Shown: positions 28,113 to 38,088, counted from the first letter of the stretch. The stretch: 64,000 bases of DNA from Methylophilus sp. Leaf416 (GCF_001424665.1 NZ_LMQS01000002.1:186001-250000); one strand, 5' to 3'. Notes: generated by a model from the letters alone, not told the origin. Program-made: numbers and translations.

Positions 28113-29534
28113 CTAGCGGCCTTCAATCAACGCTTTAATCAGGCCATCCTGGATGGAACGTGCTGCCGAAGCATTGTTGTGATTGACCAGCATGACCAGC
28201 ACATAGCGTTTACCCTGAACATCCTGCACATAACCGGCAATGCTGCTGACACCTTCCAGAGACCCCGTTTTCAAGTAAGCCATGCCCCGGCTGGGAGCCT
28301 CAGGCAAGCGCTTTTTGAGCGTACCATCTAACCCAAGGATCGGCAGGGAAGCCATCAGTACAGGCATCACCGGCCGCTGATAGGCTGTGACGAGTAATTG
28401 TGCAAGATGTTCCGCACTGATACGCTCGTTGCGTGACAGCCCGGACCCATTTTCCAGCACCAGTTCAGTAAAAGACAGCCCGCTTTTGCTTAATAATTCC
28501 CTTACCGCCAACGCACTGCTATTTTCGTCAGCTGGGATCTGCCCTGCTTCCACGCCTATGGTCAGCATCAACTGCCGCGCCATGACATTATTGCTCGATT
28601 TGTTTACATCGCGAATCACCTCATCCAGCGGCGCAGACCACCAGGTGGTGACCAATCTTGCGGAGGCTGGCAACACGGCAGCGACGGCCTGGCCATCCAG
28701 CCGCCCGCCCAATTGCGCCCATATTTTTTTGAAGGTATTCACCGCGTACTGATGCTGGCTAAGCGCGCTTAATTCAAGGTAGCGCTCCTCGCATTGTTCA
28801 GGTAATGTGCCGCTAAACGTCACCGTTGCGCCTTCTGGTGTCGCAGACACTCCATAACCCAGGTTACTACGCCAGTCCCCGCAAGCGCCTTTGCTGACCT
28901 GCATGGCATTCAGCACTTTAATCTGTGGCAACTCAAACTCTTGTGTGACACTCACCACAGGCTTGCCGCCTTCTCTGGATACGCCAAACCTGAAACTGGT
29001 ATGACCGCCATTCACCAGCAATGCATACGGATTGACGTTGTAAGCGCGCCATGGCTCGTCATCCAGTATCGGACGTTGAGTGACTTCCGGCGTATAAATG
29101 GAAGCATCCAGCACCAGGTTACCTTTGATATGTTTAATCCCCTGTTGCTGGATCTGTTGCAACAAACGCCAAAGCTCGGCATTGTTCAGGGCCGGGTCAC
29201 CGTAGCCTTTGATTATGAGATCACCATCAAGCACACCCTGATTCACTGGCCCGTTTTTATAGACTTCTGTTTTCCAGCGATAAGCGGGCGTAAGGGCTTC
29301 CAGTGCGGCGTAAGCGGTCACCACTTTCATGACACTGGCCGGGTTCATGGCCTTGGTCTGGTTATGGCTGATGAGCGGCGAAACACCATCAAGGGGTTGC
29401 ACCACAATCGCAACGCTATCCAGCGGTAATTTCGCTTTAGTGAGCGCTTCTTGCAATGAAACGGGCAAAGCCGACTGCGCAACGCCGGTCCACAAACAAC
29501 AAAAGAACAGGCACCAGCGCATAGTTAGCTGCAT
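28113..29534 (-). CDS. dacB: D-alanyl-D-alanine carboxypeptidase/endopeptidase (PBP4)
   Basis: A 473-residue class C low-mass penicillin-binding protein with a signal peptide (about 1-22). Catalytic motifs: SVMK (Ser67, Lys70), SxN in the KSSNNVMARQ segment, and KTG in YLKTGSLEG near the end. The long insert between the first two motifs is typical of PBP4. It trims and cuts peptide cross-links in the periplasm. Its ATG overlaps the bioA stop by 10 bp; a second ATG at 29522 would remove the overlap. Confidence 0.94.
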   Translation of the reverse strand: MQLTMRWCLFFCCLWTGVAQSALPVSLQEALTKAKLPLDSVAIVVQPLDGVSPLISHNQTKAMNPASVMKVVTAYAALEALTPAYRWKTEVYKNGPVNQGVLDGDLIIKGYGDPALNNAELWRLLQQIQQQGIKHIKGNLVLDASIYTPEVTQRPILDDEPWRAYNVNPYALLVNGGHTSFRFGVSREGGKPVVSVTQEFELPQIKVLNAMQVSKGACGDWRSNLGYGVSATPEGATVTFSGTLPEQCEERYLELSALSQHQYAVNTFKKIWAQLGGRLDGQAVAAVLPASARLVTTWWSAPLDEVIRDVNKSSNNVMARQLMLTIGVEAGQIPADENSSALAVRELLSKSGLSFTELVLENGSGLSRNERISAEHLAQLLVTAYQRPVMPVLMASLPILGLDGTLKKRLPEAPSRGMAYLKTGSLEGVSSIAGYVQDVQGKRYVLVMLVNHNNASAARSIQDGLIKALIEGR

Positions 29535-30850
29535 GCCATACTTTCGAGAATCGTGGTTTGTGTCGCCTGTACCAGATGATCAATCTCTGCCGCATTCAGA
29601 CAATATGGCGGCATCCAGTACACTGTATTAGCTATCGGGCGCAGCAATAAGCCATGCCGCAACGCTGCCGCATAACAATCGCGGGCAAATTGTGGATTTT
29701 TGTTATCAACCTCAAACGCAGTGATCATGCCCCGCTGGCGGACATGCTGTAGCGGCAAGTCATATGCCTTCACTGCTGTCCAAAGTTGCTGTGCGGTCTT
29801 CTGGTTATTGCCCAACACGTCAGAGGTTTCGAACAATTTCAGCGTTGCCAGTGCCGCACTGCACGCTAACGGGTTGCCGGTGTAACTATGGCTGTGCAAA
29901 AAACCCTTGGAAGTTTGGTCATGGTAAAAAGCCTGATAAACATCATCGGTCGTGAGTACCACAGATAACGGCAAATAACCGCCGGTAATGCCTTTGGAAA
30001 GACACACAAAATCAGCGATATCACGGACTGTTTCGCCCGCCTGCTCACAGGCAAACAAGGTGCCGGTGCGGCCAAAACCGACAGCAATTTCATCTGCAAT
30101 CAAGTGGATATCATAGCGACTGCAAATCTCGCGTGCACGACGCAGATAGGCAACATGGTACATCGCCATCCCAGCCGCACCTTGCACCAATGGCTCAATA
30201 ATAAAGGCTGCCAATTCAGCGTGGTGCTCGGCTACATACGCTTCCAGCGCCTCGGCGCAACGCATGGCAAAATTTTCTTCAGATTCGCCCGCTTCTGCCA
30301 ATCGACTATCCGGACTTGGCATTTGTGCCGACTGTAAAATCAACGGCGCATAAGTGTCTTTAAAAATGGCGACATCGGTCACGCTTAAGGCACCCAGTGT
30401 TTCTCCGTGATAGCTGTTTTGCAGGCTGATAAATTTCGTTTTTTTAAATTGCCCAATATTGCGCCAGTAATGAAAGCTCATCTTAAGCGCGATCTCGGTA
30501 GCACTGGCACCATCCGAGCCATAGAATGCATGACCCAAGCCAGTCAAGGAGGAAAGTTTCTCTGATAACTCCACCACCGGCGCATGGGTAAACCCTGCCA
30601 GCATCACATGCTCAAGCTGGTCTAACTGGGCTTTAATGGCGTCTTTAATTGCAGGCTGATTATGCCCAAACAGATTGACCCACCAACTACTGACGGCATC
30701 CAGGTAGTCTTTGCCATCGGTATCAAATAGCCAGGCGCCCTCACCTCGGGCAATCGGAACAAGCGGTGTGCGTTCGTGATGCTTCATCTGCGTACATGGA
30801 TGCCACACGTGATTGTGGCTGCGTTGTAATAAATCCTGATTTCCACTCAT
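29525..30850 (-). CDS. bioA: Adenosylmethionine-8-amino-7-oxononanoate aminotransferase
   Basis: A 441-residue class III PLP aminotransferase that makes 7,8-diaminopelargonate in biotin synthesis, using S-adenosylmethionine as donor. Diagnostic segments are HVWHPCTQMKHHE at the N-terminus, YGSDGASATEIALKMS, the PLP-Asp in LIADEIAVGFGRTG and the Lys in LSKGITGGYLPLS. It is divergent from rlhA with a large palindrome between. No other bio genes are in the window. Confidence 0.96.
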   Translation of the reverse strand: MSGNQDLLQRSHNHVWHPCTQMKHHERTPLVPIARGEGAWLFDTDGKDYLDAVSSWWVNLFGHNQPAIKDAIKAQLDQLEHVMLAGFTHAPVVELSEKLSSLTGLGHAFYGSDGASATEIALKMSFHYWRNIGQFKKTKFISLQNSYHGETLGALSVTDVAIFKDTYAPLILQSAQMPSPDSRLAEAGESEENFAMRCAEALEAYVAEHHAELAAFIIEPLVQGAAGMAMYHVAYLRRAREICSRYDIHLIADEIAVGFGRTGTLFACEQAGETVRDIADFVCLSKGITGGYLPLSVVLTTDDVYQAFYHDQTSKGFLHSHSYTGNPLACSAALATLKLFETSDVLGNNQKTAQQLWTAVKAYDLPLQHVRQRGMITAFEVDNKNPQFARDCYAAALRHGLLLRPIANTVYWMPPYCLNAAEIDHLVQATQTTILESMACS

Positions 30851-30901
30851 GACGCTATTTTAAACCAAGCGCAAAATGCATGCTTCGTTTAAAATAGCGT
30901 C
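30851..30901. promoter_or_regulatory. 51-bp palindrome between bioA and rlhA
   Basis: Perfect 15-bp arms, GACGCTATTTTAAAC (30851-30865) and GTTTAAAATAGCGTC (30887-30901), with further AAGC/GCTT pairing inside the 21-bp spacer. Each arm places a TAAAAT -10-like box pointing at its own gene, so it may be a symmetrical divergent promoter or an operator. The inner parts (TTTTAAACC and CGTTTAAAA) resemble the BirA site halves TTGTAAACC and GGTTTACAA, but the spacing is wider than the known 14-16 bp. Confidence 0.7.
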
Positions 30902-30936
30902 TTAAATCAAGTCGTTACACTGTAGATACATCCCGC

Positions 30937-32871
30937 ATGCAAAAAACCCGCAAACATCTGGAACTGCTTTCACCTGCCAAAAACGCCGATTTTGGCATTG
31001 AAGCCATTAATCACGGGGCTGATGCCGTGTATATTGGTGGCCCGGCATTTGGTGCGCGCGCCAAAGCGCCGAATACCGTACAGGATATTGCCAGGCTGGT
31101 GCAGCATGCGCACAAGTTTCATGCCGAAGTGTTTGTCGCGCTGAATACGATTTTTCATGACAATGAGCTTGAAGGCGTACGCCAGTTGGTGCATCAGCTG
31201 TATGACTCAGGCGTAGATGCACTGATCGTGCAGGACATGGGCTTGCTAGAACTGGATTTACCACCGATACAGTTGCATGCCAGTACGCAAACCGATATAC
31301 GCACTGTGCAAAAAGCGCAGTTTTTGGACCAGGTCGGGTTCAGCCAGATTGTACTGGCGCGCGAGCTGGATATAGCGACGGTGAAAAAGATTGCTGATGC
31401 CACGACGGCCAACCTGGAATATTTTATCCATGGCGCCTTATGTGTTGCTTTTAGCGGGCAATGTTTTATCAGCCACGCACACACAGGCCGCAGTGCCAAC
31501 CGGGGTGAGTGCTCACAGGAGTGCCGGTTGCCCTATACGCTGGAAGACCAGAAAGGTCGCATCCTGGGTAAAGACAAACATTACTTATCGATGAAAGATA
31601 ACGACCAGAGTGCCAACCTGCGTGCGCTGATTGCTGCCGGTGTCAGCAGTTTTAAAATCGAAGGCCGTTACAAAGACCTGCCTTATGTGAAAAACGCCAC
31701 TGCCCATTACCGTCAGCTGCTGGATGAGATTCTGGAAGAGATGCCGGATTACGCTAAATCCTCAGCCGGGCATGCCAGCTACACATTTACGCCACAGCCT
31801 GAAAAAACCTTTAACCGCAGTGCCACCGACTATTTTGCCAATGGCCGCCAGGCCGATATCGGCGCCTTTGATACGCCCAAATTTTCAGGTGAAGAACTGG
31901 GTAAAGTCCGTAAAGTCGGTAAGGACTTTATCGATGTGGCGACAGAAGTTGTATTACACAATGGCGATGGCGTGTGCTTTTTTGATGTACATAAAGAGCT
32001 GGTCGGCCTGCGTGTGAACACGGTGCAAGCGCTGGATAACCATACGCAACGCCTGTTCCCGAATGAAATGCCTGCGGATATCCGCAACAACACCCAACTC
32101 TACCGCAATCGTGACCACGCTTTTATGCGTTTGCTGGAAAAGGATTCAGCCACAAGAAAAATAGTGCTCGATGTTGTACTTTACGAAACGGCAGATGGCT
32201 TTGCACTGACACTGACGGATGAACAAGGCTTTAGCGCTACCACCCAATGCACTGCCGAAAAGCAGCCTGCAAACGATGCAGAAAAGGCTGAGATATCACT
32301 AAGGGAGAATCTGGCGAAAATGGGAAATACCGATTTTTCAGCCCGAGATATCGGCCTGGAATTGACCCAGCCTTGGTTCCTGCCCGCTTCTGTTGTGAAC
32401 CAGCTACGCCGTGATGCCGTGGAAGAATTAATTGCCATCAGAACATTAGGCTATAACCGCCCGCCATTGCGTGCGGCTGCCGAGCCACCCGCTATTTATC
32501 CCGAAGATACTTTGAGCTACCTGGCAAATGTCTATAACCAGAAAGCTCGCGATTTCTATCACAAGCACGGCGTGAAGCTGATTGCCAGCGCTTATGAATC
32601 CAATGAAGAACTGGATGAAGTGCCGGTGATGATCACCAAACATTGCTTGCGTTTCAGCCACGGTTTGTGTCCGAAAGAAGCCAAAGGCGTGATAGGTGTG
32701 CAAGGCACGGTGACGGCCGAACCTATGACGCTAATCAGCGGCAATGACAGGTACACACTCAAATTTGATTGTAAGCCCTGTGAAATGCATGTGATGGGCA
32801 AAGTGCGCAAACATATCTTGCAGATGGCACCGCCACAACCGATTGCGTTTTTTGACAAGCGTCCTGCATAA
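30937..32871 (+). CDS. rlhA: U32-family 23S rRNA C2501 hydroxylase (RlhA)
   Basis: A 644-residue protein. The N-terminal U32 domain begins with ELLSPAKNADFGIEAINHGA and contains the cysteine cluster GALCVAFSGQCFISH with ECSQECRLPY. Further cysteines (HCLRFSHGLC, DCKPCEMH) lie at the end. RlhA introduces 5-hydroxycytidine in 23S rRNA. The length fits RlhA (about 650) and not the tRNA hydroxylation protein TrhP (about 450). It is divergent from bioA. Confidence 0.9.
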   Translation: MQKTRKHLELLSPAKNADFGIEAINHGADAVYIGGPAFGARAKAPNTVQDIARLVQHAHKFHAEVFVALNTIFHDNELEGVRQLVHQLYDSGVDALIVQDMGLLELDLPPIQLHASTQTDIRTVQKAQFLDQVGFSQIVLARELDIATVKKIADATTANLEYFIHGALCVAFSGQCFISHAHTGRSANRGECSQECRLPYTLEDQKGRILGKDKHYLSMKDNDQSANLRALIAAGVSSFKIEGRYKDLPYVKNATAHYRQLLDEILEEMPDYAKSSAGHASYTFTPQPEKTFNRSATDYFANGRQADIGAFDTPKFSGEELGKVRKVGKDFIDVATEVVLHNGDGVCFFDVHKELVGLRVNTVQALDNHTQRLFPNEMPADIRNNTQLYRNRDHAFMRLLEKDSATRKIVLDVVLYETADGFALTLTDEQGFSATTQCTAEKQPANDAEKAEISLRENLAKMGNTDFSARDIGLELTQPWFLPASVVNQLRRDAVEELIAIRTLGYNRPPLRAAAEPPAIYPEDTLSYLANVYNQKARDFYHKHGVKLIASAYESNEELDEVPVMITKHCLRFSHGLCPKEAKGVIGVQGTVTAEPMTLISGNDRYTLKFDCKPCEMHVMGKVRKHILQMAPPQPIAFFDKRPA

Positions 32872-32953
32872 ATAAAATGACCTTGGCAATTTGCCTACAC
32901 CATTTTTTTCAGGCAAGCTTGACGACAAAATCCGATGCCAAAAAGTAACCGCC

Positions 32954-33589
32954 ATGAACGAATATACCTACCTGCTTAAAGTCGCGATTGCCTTGCTGGC
33001 GATTGTGAATCCTATCGGCAGCCTGCCAATCTTCATCAGTGCCACCAGTGGCTGGAGCAAAAAGGAACGTGCCCGTACCGCACGCACGGTCGGCATGACC
33101 GTGATGATTGTGCTGTGCGTCTCGGCTTTTATAGGCGACAAAGTACTAGACTTTTTTGGCATCGACATCCCTTCATTCCAGGTCGGTGGTGGTATTTTGC
33201 TGCTACTGATTTCTATCTCAATGATGCATGGCAAGCAAAGTGGCACTCGCCAAACAGCCGAAGAAGCGCAAGACTTGGCGGAGCGTGAAGTGATTGCGAT
33301 TGTGCCATTGAGTATCCCGCTACTTGCCGGACCAGGCGCGATTTCCAGCATGATTATCACTGCGCAACAGCATCCTGGTTTTTGGGGGCATTTAAGCCTG
33401 ATAATACCGGTGGCTTTAATTTCACTGTTTATCTGGGGCCTGTTATTACTTTCTGATGCCATCACTGATTACCTGGGCCCTATCGGGATTAATATCGTGA
33501 CCCGCCTGATGGGACTGATTTTAGCGGCCATGTCAGTAGAGTTTATTGCGCATGGATTGACTGGTTTGTTTCCGCAGTTGGCGGGTTGA
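32954..33589 (+). CDS. MarC-family integral membrane protein
   Basis: A 211-residue protein with six predicted membrane helices and two related halves, IVNPIGSLPIF and IPLSIPLLAGPGAIS, which are the MarC/YchE signature. I use the ATG at 32954 because family members begin there. Despite the name, MarC is not needed for multiple-antibiotic resistance and its transport role is unknown. Confidence 0.9.
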   Translation: MNEYTYLLKVAIALLAIVNPIGSLPIFISATSGWSKKERARTARTVGMTVMIVLCVSAFIGDKVLDFFGIDIPSFQVGGGILLLLISISMMHGKQSGTRQTAEEAQDLAEREVIAIVPLSIPLLAGPGAISSMIITAQQHPGFWGHLSLIIPVALISLFIWGLLLLSDAITDYLGPIGINIVTRLMGLILAAMSVEFIAHGLTGLFPQLAG

Positions 33590-33657
33590 TGACCACATAT
33601 CGACAGCGCATGGTAGTAGTCAAGGCTTTAAGATAATTACCCTAATCAATCACTTAG

Positions 33658-33679
33658 CGTTAAAATAGCGCTTTTAACG
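33658..33679 (+). promoter_or_regulatory. Palindromic -10 region upstream of the Nudix gene
   Basis: CGTTAAAA (33658-33665), six bases, TTTTAACG (33672-33679): perfect 8-bp arms, 13 bp before the TTG start. TAAAAT at 33661 may be the -10 box. The same TTAAAA, six bases, TTTTAA layout lies before ribH. Confidence 0.45.
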
Positions 33680-33692
33680 AAACCCGCGTATT

Positions 33693-34178
33693 TTGAATTC
33701 ACCTGCCTCTTCCAAGTCCTCCCAGCAGTGGAAACCCAACGTCACCGTGGCGGCAATTATCGAACAACACGGCAAGTTTTTGCTGGTTGAAGAAACCACT
33801 GACCGTGGTAACCGCTTTAACCAGCCTGCCGGTCACCTCGAAGAAAACGAAACGATTATTGAGGCCACCATCCGCGAAACGCTGGAAGAAACTGCCTACG
33901 ACTTTACACCAGAAGCCCTGGTAGGCATTTACCACTGGCAGCATCCGGTTAATGGCATCACTTATTTGCGTTTTGCATTTACCGGCAAGCTGGGAGCACA
34001 TTACCAGGAGCGTGCATTAGATGACGGCATCCTCCGCACCGTATGGAAAACTGAAGCCGAGATTGCTGCCGATGGCGAGTTGATGCGCAGTCCGCAGGTG
34101 CTGTTATGCGTGCAGGATTACCTTGCGGGCAAACGTTATTCTTTAGATATTTTGAAACATTTGGGACAGGCATTATGA
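33693..34178 (+). CDS. Nudix hydrolase, NudJ-like
   Basis: A 161-residue protein. The Nudix box is complete (about residues 47-69): [20 protein letters not shown]. The opening [20 protein letters not shown] resembles NudJ, a nucleoside di/triphosphatase also active on thiamine-related pyrophosphates. The start is TTG at 33693, with no in-frame ATG before the fold. The stop overlaps the mnmA ATG (ATGA), and NudJ-MnmA pairing is common. Confidence 0.9.
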   Translation: MNSPASSKSSQQWKPNVTVAAIIEQHGKFLLVEETTDRGNRFNQPAGHLEENETIIEATIRETLEETAYDFTPEALVGIYHWQHPVNGITYLRFAFTGKLGAHYQERALDDGILRTVWKTEAEIAADGELMRSPQVLLCVQDYLAGKRYSLDILKHLGQAL

Positions 34179-35269
34179 GTAAGCCACATGTAATCGTCGG
34201 CCTGTCCGGCGGCGTTGACTCTTCCGTTACCGCTTTGTTGTTAAAGCAGCAAGGCTACCATGTCACCGGTTTGTTTATGAAAAACTGGGAAGACGATGAC
34301 ACTGATGAATACTGTTCTTCAAAGCAGGATTTGATCGACGCCGTGTCTGTCGCTGACAAGATAGGTATTGACATTGAAGCCGTGAATTTTAGTGAGGAAT
34401 ACAAAGAGCGAGTATTCACTAACTTTCTGGAAGAGTACCAGGCTGGCCGTACGCCTAACCCTGACATCCTGTGTAATGCCGAGATCAAATTCAAGGCATT
34501 TTTAGACCATGCGATGAGCCTGGGAGCAGATTTGATTGCCACTGGTCATTATGCCCAGGTACGTGAGAACCCGATTCAACCGGGCAACTATCAGCTGCTG
34601 AAAGCAGATGACGGCAGCAAGGATCAAAGCTATTTCCTGTCACGCTTAAACCAGGCACAGTTATCTAAAACATTATTTCCTTTGGGTAAATACTTAAAGC
34701 GTGAAGTGCGTGAGATCGCGCGTGAGCATGGGCTGATCAATGCCGAAAAAAAGGACTCCACCGGCATTTGTTTTATCGGCGAACGCCCGTTCCAGGAATT
34801 TTTGCAACGCTACCTGCCAAGACAACCCGGCATCATGCGTACGCCTGAAGGTAAAGTAGTCGGTGAACATGAAGGCTTGATGTATTACACGCTCGGGCAG
34901 CGTCAGGGCCTGAAAATTGGTGGCAGCCGCGACAGTAACGGCGAACCCTGGTTTGTAGCAGGCAAAGACATGGTCAGCAATGAACTGATTGTAGTGCAAG
35001 GACACGATCACCCACTGCTGCAAAGTGACGGCCTGACTGCCGGGCAATTGCATTGGATCAGCGGCGAACAGCCACGTACCAACTGGGTTTATGCGGCCAA
35101 AACCCGCTATCGCCAGCCGGATGCGCCATGCGAAGTCGATGCGGTGAATGACGAGGAGGCGACCATCCGCTTTGGTCAGCATCAATGGGCGATTACGCCA
35201 GGGCAAAGTGTAGTCGTTTATGAAAGTAATGTCTGCCTGGGTGGTGGCATTATTAATGGCGCGATTTAA
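34175..35269 (+). CDS. mnmA: tRNA 2-thiouridylase
   Basis: A 364-residue protein. The ATG at 34175 gives the normal start [20 protein letters not shown] with the PP-loop (SGGVDSS). The catalytic cysteines are in [12 protein letters not shown] and [11 protein letters not shown]. MnmA thiolates U34 of tRNA Lys, Glu and Gln with sulfur relayed from IscS. It is translationally coupled to the upstream Nudix gene. Confidence 0.97.
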   Translation: MSKPHVIVGLSGGVDSSVTALLLKQQGYHVTGLFMKNWEDDDTDEYCSSKQDLIDAVSVADKIGIDIEAVNFSEEYKERVFTNFLEEYQAGRTPNPDILCNAEIKFKAFLDHAMSLGADLIATGHYAQVRENPIQPGNYQLLKADDGSKDQSYFLSRLNQAQLSKTLFPLGKYLKREVREIAREHGLINAEKKDSTGICFIGERPFQEFLQRYLPRQPGIMRTPEGKVVGEHEGLMYYTLGQRQGLKIGGSRDSNGEPWFVAGKDMVSNELIVVQGHDHPLLQSDGLTAGQLHWISGEQPRTNWVYAAKTRYRQPDAPCEVDAVNDEEATIRFGQHQWAITPGQSVVVYESNVCLGGGIINGAI

Positions 35270-35349
35270 GCAATCAAAAGGCATGCTTATTGCTTCTGCT
35301 TTCCTGATAGACAATAACTCACACCTAAAGTGACAAGGAATGACACCTG

Positions 35350-35682
35350 ATGGCCTATATACTTAAAAATAAAGAAGGTGCAATTATTGCCGCAAGTCCG
35401 GATACTCAGGTTTCGGCTGACTGGGTACAGTTAGAAAACTCAGATGCCGATTATTTGAATTTTCTGGATGAAGAACTTAAGAAACACCACACCTTCCGTG
35501 AAAGCGATATCCAGCTGGCGCGCGTACTTGAAGACTTGATCGGCATTCTGATCGAGCGCAGCCTGATCAGTTATACCGACTTCCCGAGTGCAGCGCAAAA
35601 ACGCCTTAACGAGCGTCAGACATTACGCCATAAAAATAATCTGCATACTCTGCTCGGTGACGATGATGTTGCGCCGCTTTAA
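35350..35682 (+). CDS. Conserved hypothetical protein
   Basis: A 110-residue acidic, mostly helical protein starting MAYILKNKEGAIIAASPDTQ, with a central helix (DIQLARVLEDLIGILIERSL) and a polar C-terminus. It resembles a widespread small proteobacterial family sometimes wrongly named tryptophan synthase beta; no catalytic motif is visible. It sits 80 bp after mnmA and ends before a strong terminator. Confidence 0.8.
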   Translation: MAYILKNKEGAIIAASPDTQVSADWVQLENSDADYLNFLDEELKKHHTFRESDIQLARVLEDLIGILIERSLISYTDFPSAAQKRLNERQTLRHKNNLHTLLGDDDVAPL

Positions 35683-35705
35683 ACAAATACATCATCTAAA
35701 TATAG

Positions 35706-35732
35706 AAAAGCCTCAGAGATTCTGAGGCTTTT
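35706..35732. terminator. Bidirectional terminator
   Basis: A 12-bp perfect stem, AAAAGCCTCAGA (35706-35717) and TCTGAGGCTTTT (35721-35732), loop GAT. It serves the hypothetical gene on the left and the receptor gene on the right, which converge. Confidence 0.92.
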
Positions 35733-35741
35733 TAATTTCAT

Positions 35742-38063
35742 TCAATACATTAACTCGACAAAGAATTTAACGTTTTTCCCCGGAGCAAAAATTCCTAATC
35801 CACCCATAGCAGCGTCGAGCCGATACTCTCTATTGGTCAAATTTTCTCCTATCAGTCGCATTCCCAATTGTGGAGTAGCTTGCCAATGTACCCCGGCATT
35901 CCAGATTTCATAGCCGTCCTGCGTGCCAAAAACATAATCAGTGGTAGTACCGCCACCGACAATTATATTTCTATCTGAAATCTTCCTGTAAGTGACATTA
36001 AAGTCCAAAGTCTTAGTTAACGACGCCCCCAAATTAATATTCAAGGTATTGCCAGGAATGGTATACAGCGGAACAAAACGCCCTCCGTCAAAAAGATTTC
36101 CATTTATTCGTGAATATGCGCCGCGCATATATATACCATGGTATTGAACAAAACCTTCTACCTCTATTCCATTTCTTCTTTCCCAACCTTTTTGTGTGAT
36201 GCTCCTGTCATCGCTCTCACGCAAGGATGAAAGTAAATGCGAAGTATAGATGTGATAAAAGTTAATTTTGCTGGTAAGGGCAATATCAGTCCCCATTAGA
36301 TGAGGATCTTGATAGCTCATGCCGACTTCGGTGGACTCAGAAGTCTGAGATTGATAAAGATCACCACAAATACCAGAGGGTGGGCCGTCTGGCATTGAAA
36401 CTCCAGGAATCAAAAGTGCGCCTAATCGTCGGCATCTGCTGAATGTGCCTTGTGTAAACGACTCATCTATTAATGCTGGACGAAATCCTTGACCGTAATT
36501 GCTATAGACTGTCAATTGCTTGGGACTGGCACGAGGGAAGAAATCGTAAGCTAAGCCCAAGCTCCAGGTTTCTTCAGTAAATTCATTTTTACTGGCTTGT
36601 TTAAAAGGAGCAAGCAAGTCCAGAGTGCCACCGTCTGCTTCAATCTTATAATCATCCCTTCGATACCCTGGTTTGATACTTACTTGTCCAATCTGAAAAT
36701 GTGGTTGAATATAAAATGCATTGTAAGAACGTTTGCCTGGGGGTGCAGAAGGATTGAAGCCATTGGGATAACCACTTGCCAAAGGGCTGGCGGGATTTTC
36801 AAGAAAGCGTTCTACGTCTCTTTCACTTTCATTGTATTGATAACCGGTTAACACTGCTATTAACATTGAATCAGCTTTAAAAATCGTGGAGATATTACTT
36901 AAATCCACAGTCTTTGTTTTGTAATCATAATAATCATTCATGTTTGTGCAAGTGCTGACATTGCACGGATTTATCGATGATTTGCCAGGCTGCAGCAGAT
37001 CATGTAACTTTGTATGCCCTCCGCCCAATACAGCTTTCAGATTAACCCAAGGATGATCAGGCGTATAAAGCATGGTTTGAGCCCAGCTAAAATCATCAAT
37101 ACTTCGTATCACTGTGCCGAAGGTACCTGGTTGCCCGCCAGTTGCGTCATAAGGTTGCAACCCGCTATCATCAAAGGTGACTAATGAAGTGCTAAGTTCC
37201 AAATCTTCCAGTGGAAAAATGGAAACTTTGAGCAATTGGGAGATAGACTGGATTGCAGAACTATCTAATTTATCTCCATTTGCAAGCGTGATGTTATTCG
37301 CCTGGCGATTAGAGTAGTTGAATAAAATATCTATCCTTTCCTCGGGTCGGGCATACATCATATAAGAACGAGAGTATTCATCATTGTTATTGCCATAACC
37401 GAACTTGGCTTTAGCACCAAATTTCTGGCCGGGCTTTAACAAATCAGCCGCATTTTTTGTTTGGGCGATAATCGTGCCCCCTAAAGAACCTGAACCGCTG
37501 GTAATTTGTGGACCACGTTGGATTTCAATACTTTTTAATAACTCGGGCTCTACAAAAGTACCCCCCATTCGATACTTTTCAAATCCTTTAGGCGCCCCAT
37601 CAACTTTCACCATTACATCTTCATTATCCGTATAACCCCGAATACTAAAAGCCATACCACTTGGTCTTGGGCCACCTGTAATTGATACACCTGGCGCAGA
37701 TTTTACAGCCTCAAAAATGTTGCTCGGCTGCGTGCGTTGCAACTGCTCACTTGTGATTGTGGTAATCGGCAATGTAGGATTGATGCCAGACTCCTCTTTA
37801 ACCCTGGTATCAGTGACGGACACCTCGGGCAATGTATCAACACTCTCCGATTTGTTTATCGGCTGATCATCCTGATCATTTTTAGACTGGGTATTTTCCT
37901 GGTTGGAGGTGTTCTCATCGTAGCTTATTTGATCTGCAGCAAAATTAATATGGCTGAATGAAACAAGTAGCATACAAATAAATAACTGAAACGCACCCAT
38001 CATTGAAGAATAATGGTTATTAATTTTATTTTTACGTTGCCGTTGATCTAGGCATTCCATCAT
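35742..38063 (-). CDS. TonB-dependent outer-membrane receptor, substrate unknown (heme-type features)
   Basis: Up to 773 residues. A signal peptide is likely from the internal Met near residue 21 (MMGAFQLFICMLLVSF), so the start may be 38003 or 38000. A plug domain (about 80-210; VSVTDTR as TonB box, IEIQRGPQ, SGSLGGTI) precedes a 22-strand barrel. Two cysteine pairs occur in loops (INPCNVSTCTN; CRRL...GICGDLY). YSNYGQGFRPALIDESF recalls the FRAP region of heme receptors. It ends in Tyr rather than the usual Phe. No Fur box was seen, unlike the other receptors in the window. It is next to two PEP-CTERM genes. Confidence 0.85.
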   Translation of the reverse strand: MMECLDQRQRKNKINNHYSSMMGAFQLFICMLLVSFSHINFAADQISYDENTSNQENTQSKNDQDDQPINKSESVDTLPEVSVTDTRVKEESGINPTLPITTITSEQLQRTQPSNIFEAVKSAPGVSITGGPRPSGMAFSIRGYTDNEDVMVKVDGAPKGFEKYRMGGTFVEPELLKSIEIQRGPQITSGSGSLGGTIIAQTKNAADLLKPGQKFGAKAKFGYGNNNDEYSRSYMMYARPEERIDILFNYSNRQANNITLANGDKLDSSAIQSISQLLKVSIFPLEDLELSTSLVTFDDSGLQPYDATGGQPGTFGTVIRSIDDFSWAQTMLYTPDHPWVNLKAVLGGGHTKLHDLLQPGKSSINPCNVSTCTNMNDYYDYKTKTVDLSNISTIFKADSMLIAVLTGYQYNESERDVERFLENPASPLASGYPNGFNPSAPPGKRSYNAFYIQPHFQIGQVSIKPGYRRDDYKIEADGGTLDLLAPFKQASKNEFTEETWSLGLAYDFFPRASPKQLTVYSNYGQGFRPALIDESFTQGTFSRCRRLGALLIPGVSMPDGPPSGICGDLYQSQTSESTEVGMSYQDPHLMGTDIALTSKINFYHIYTSHLLSSLRESDDRSITQKGWERRNGIEVEGFVQYHGIYMRGAYSRINGNLFDGGRFVPLYTIPGNTLNINLGASLTKTLDFNVTYRKISDRNIIVGGGTTTDYVFGTQDGYEIWNAGVHWQATPQLGMRLIGENLTNREYRLDAAMGGLGIFAPGKNVKFFVELMY

Positions 38064-38088
38064 GAGCGCTTTAGAAGTATTAATTGAA

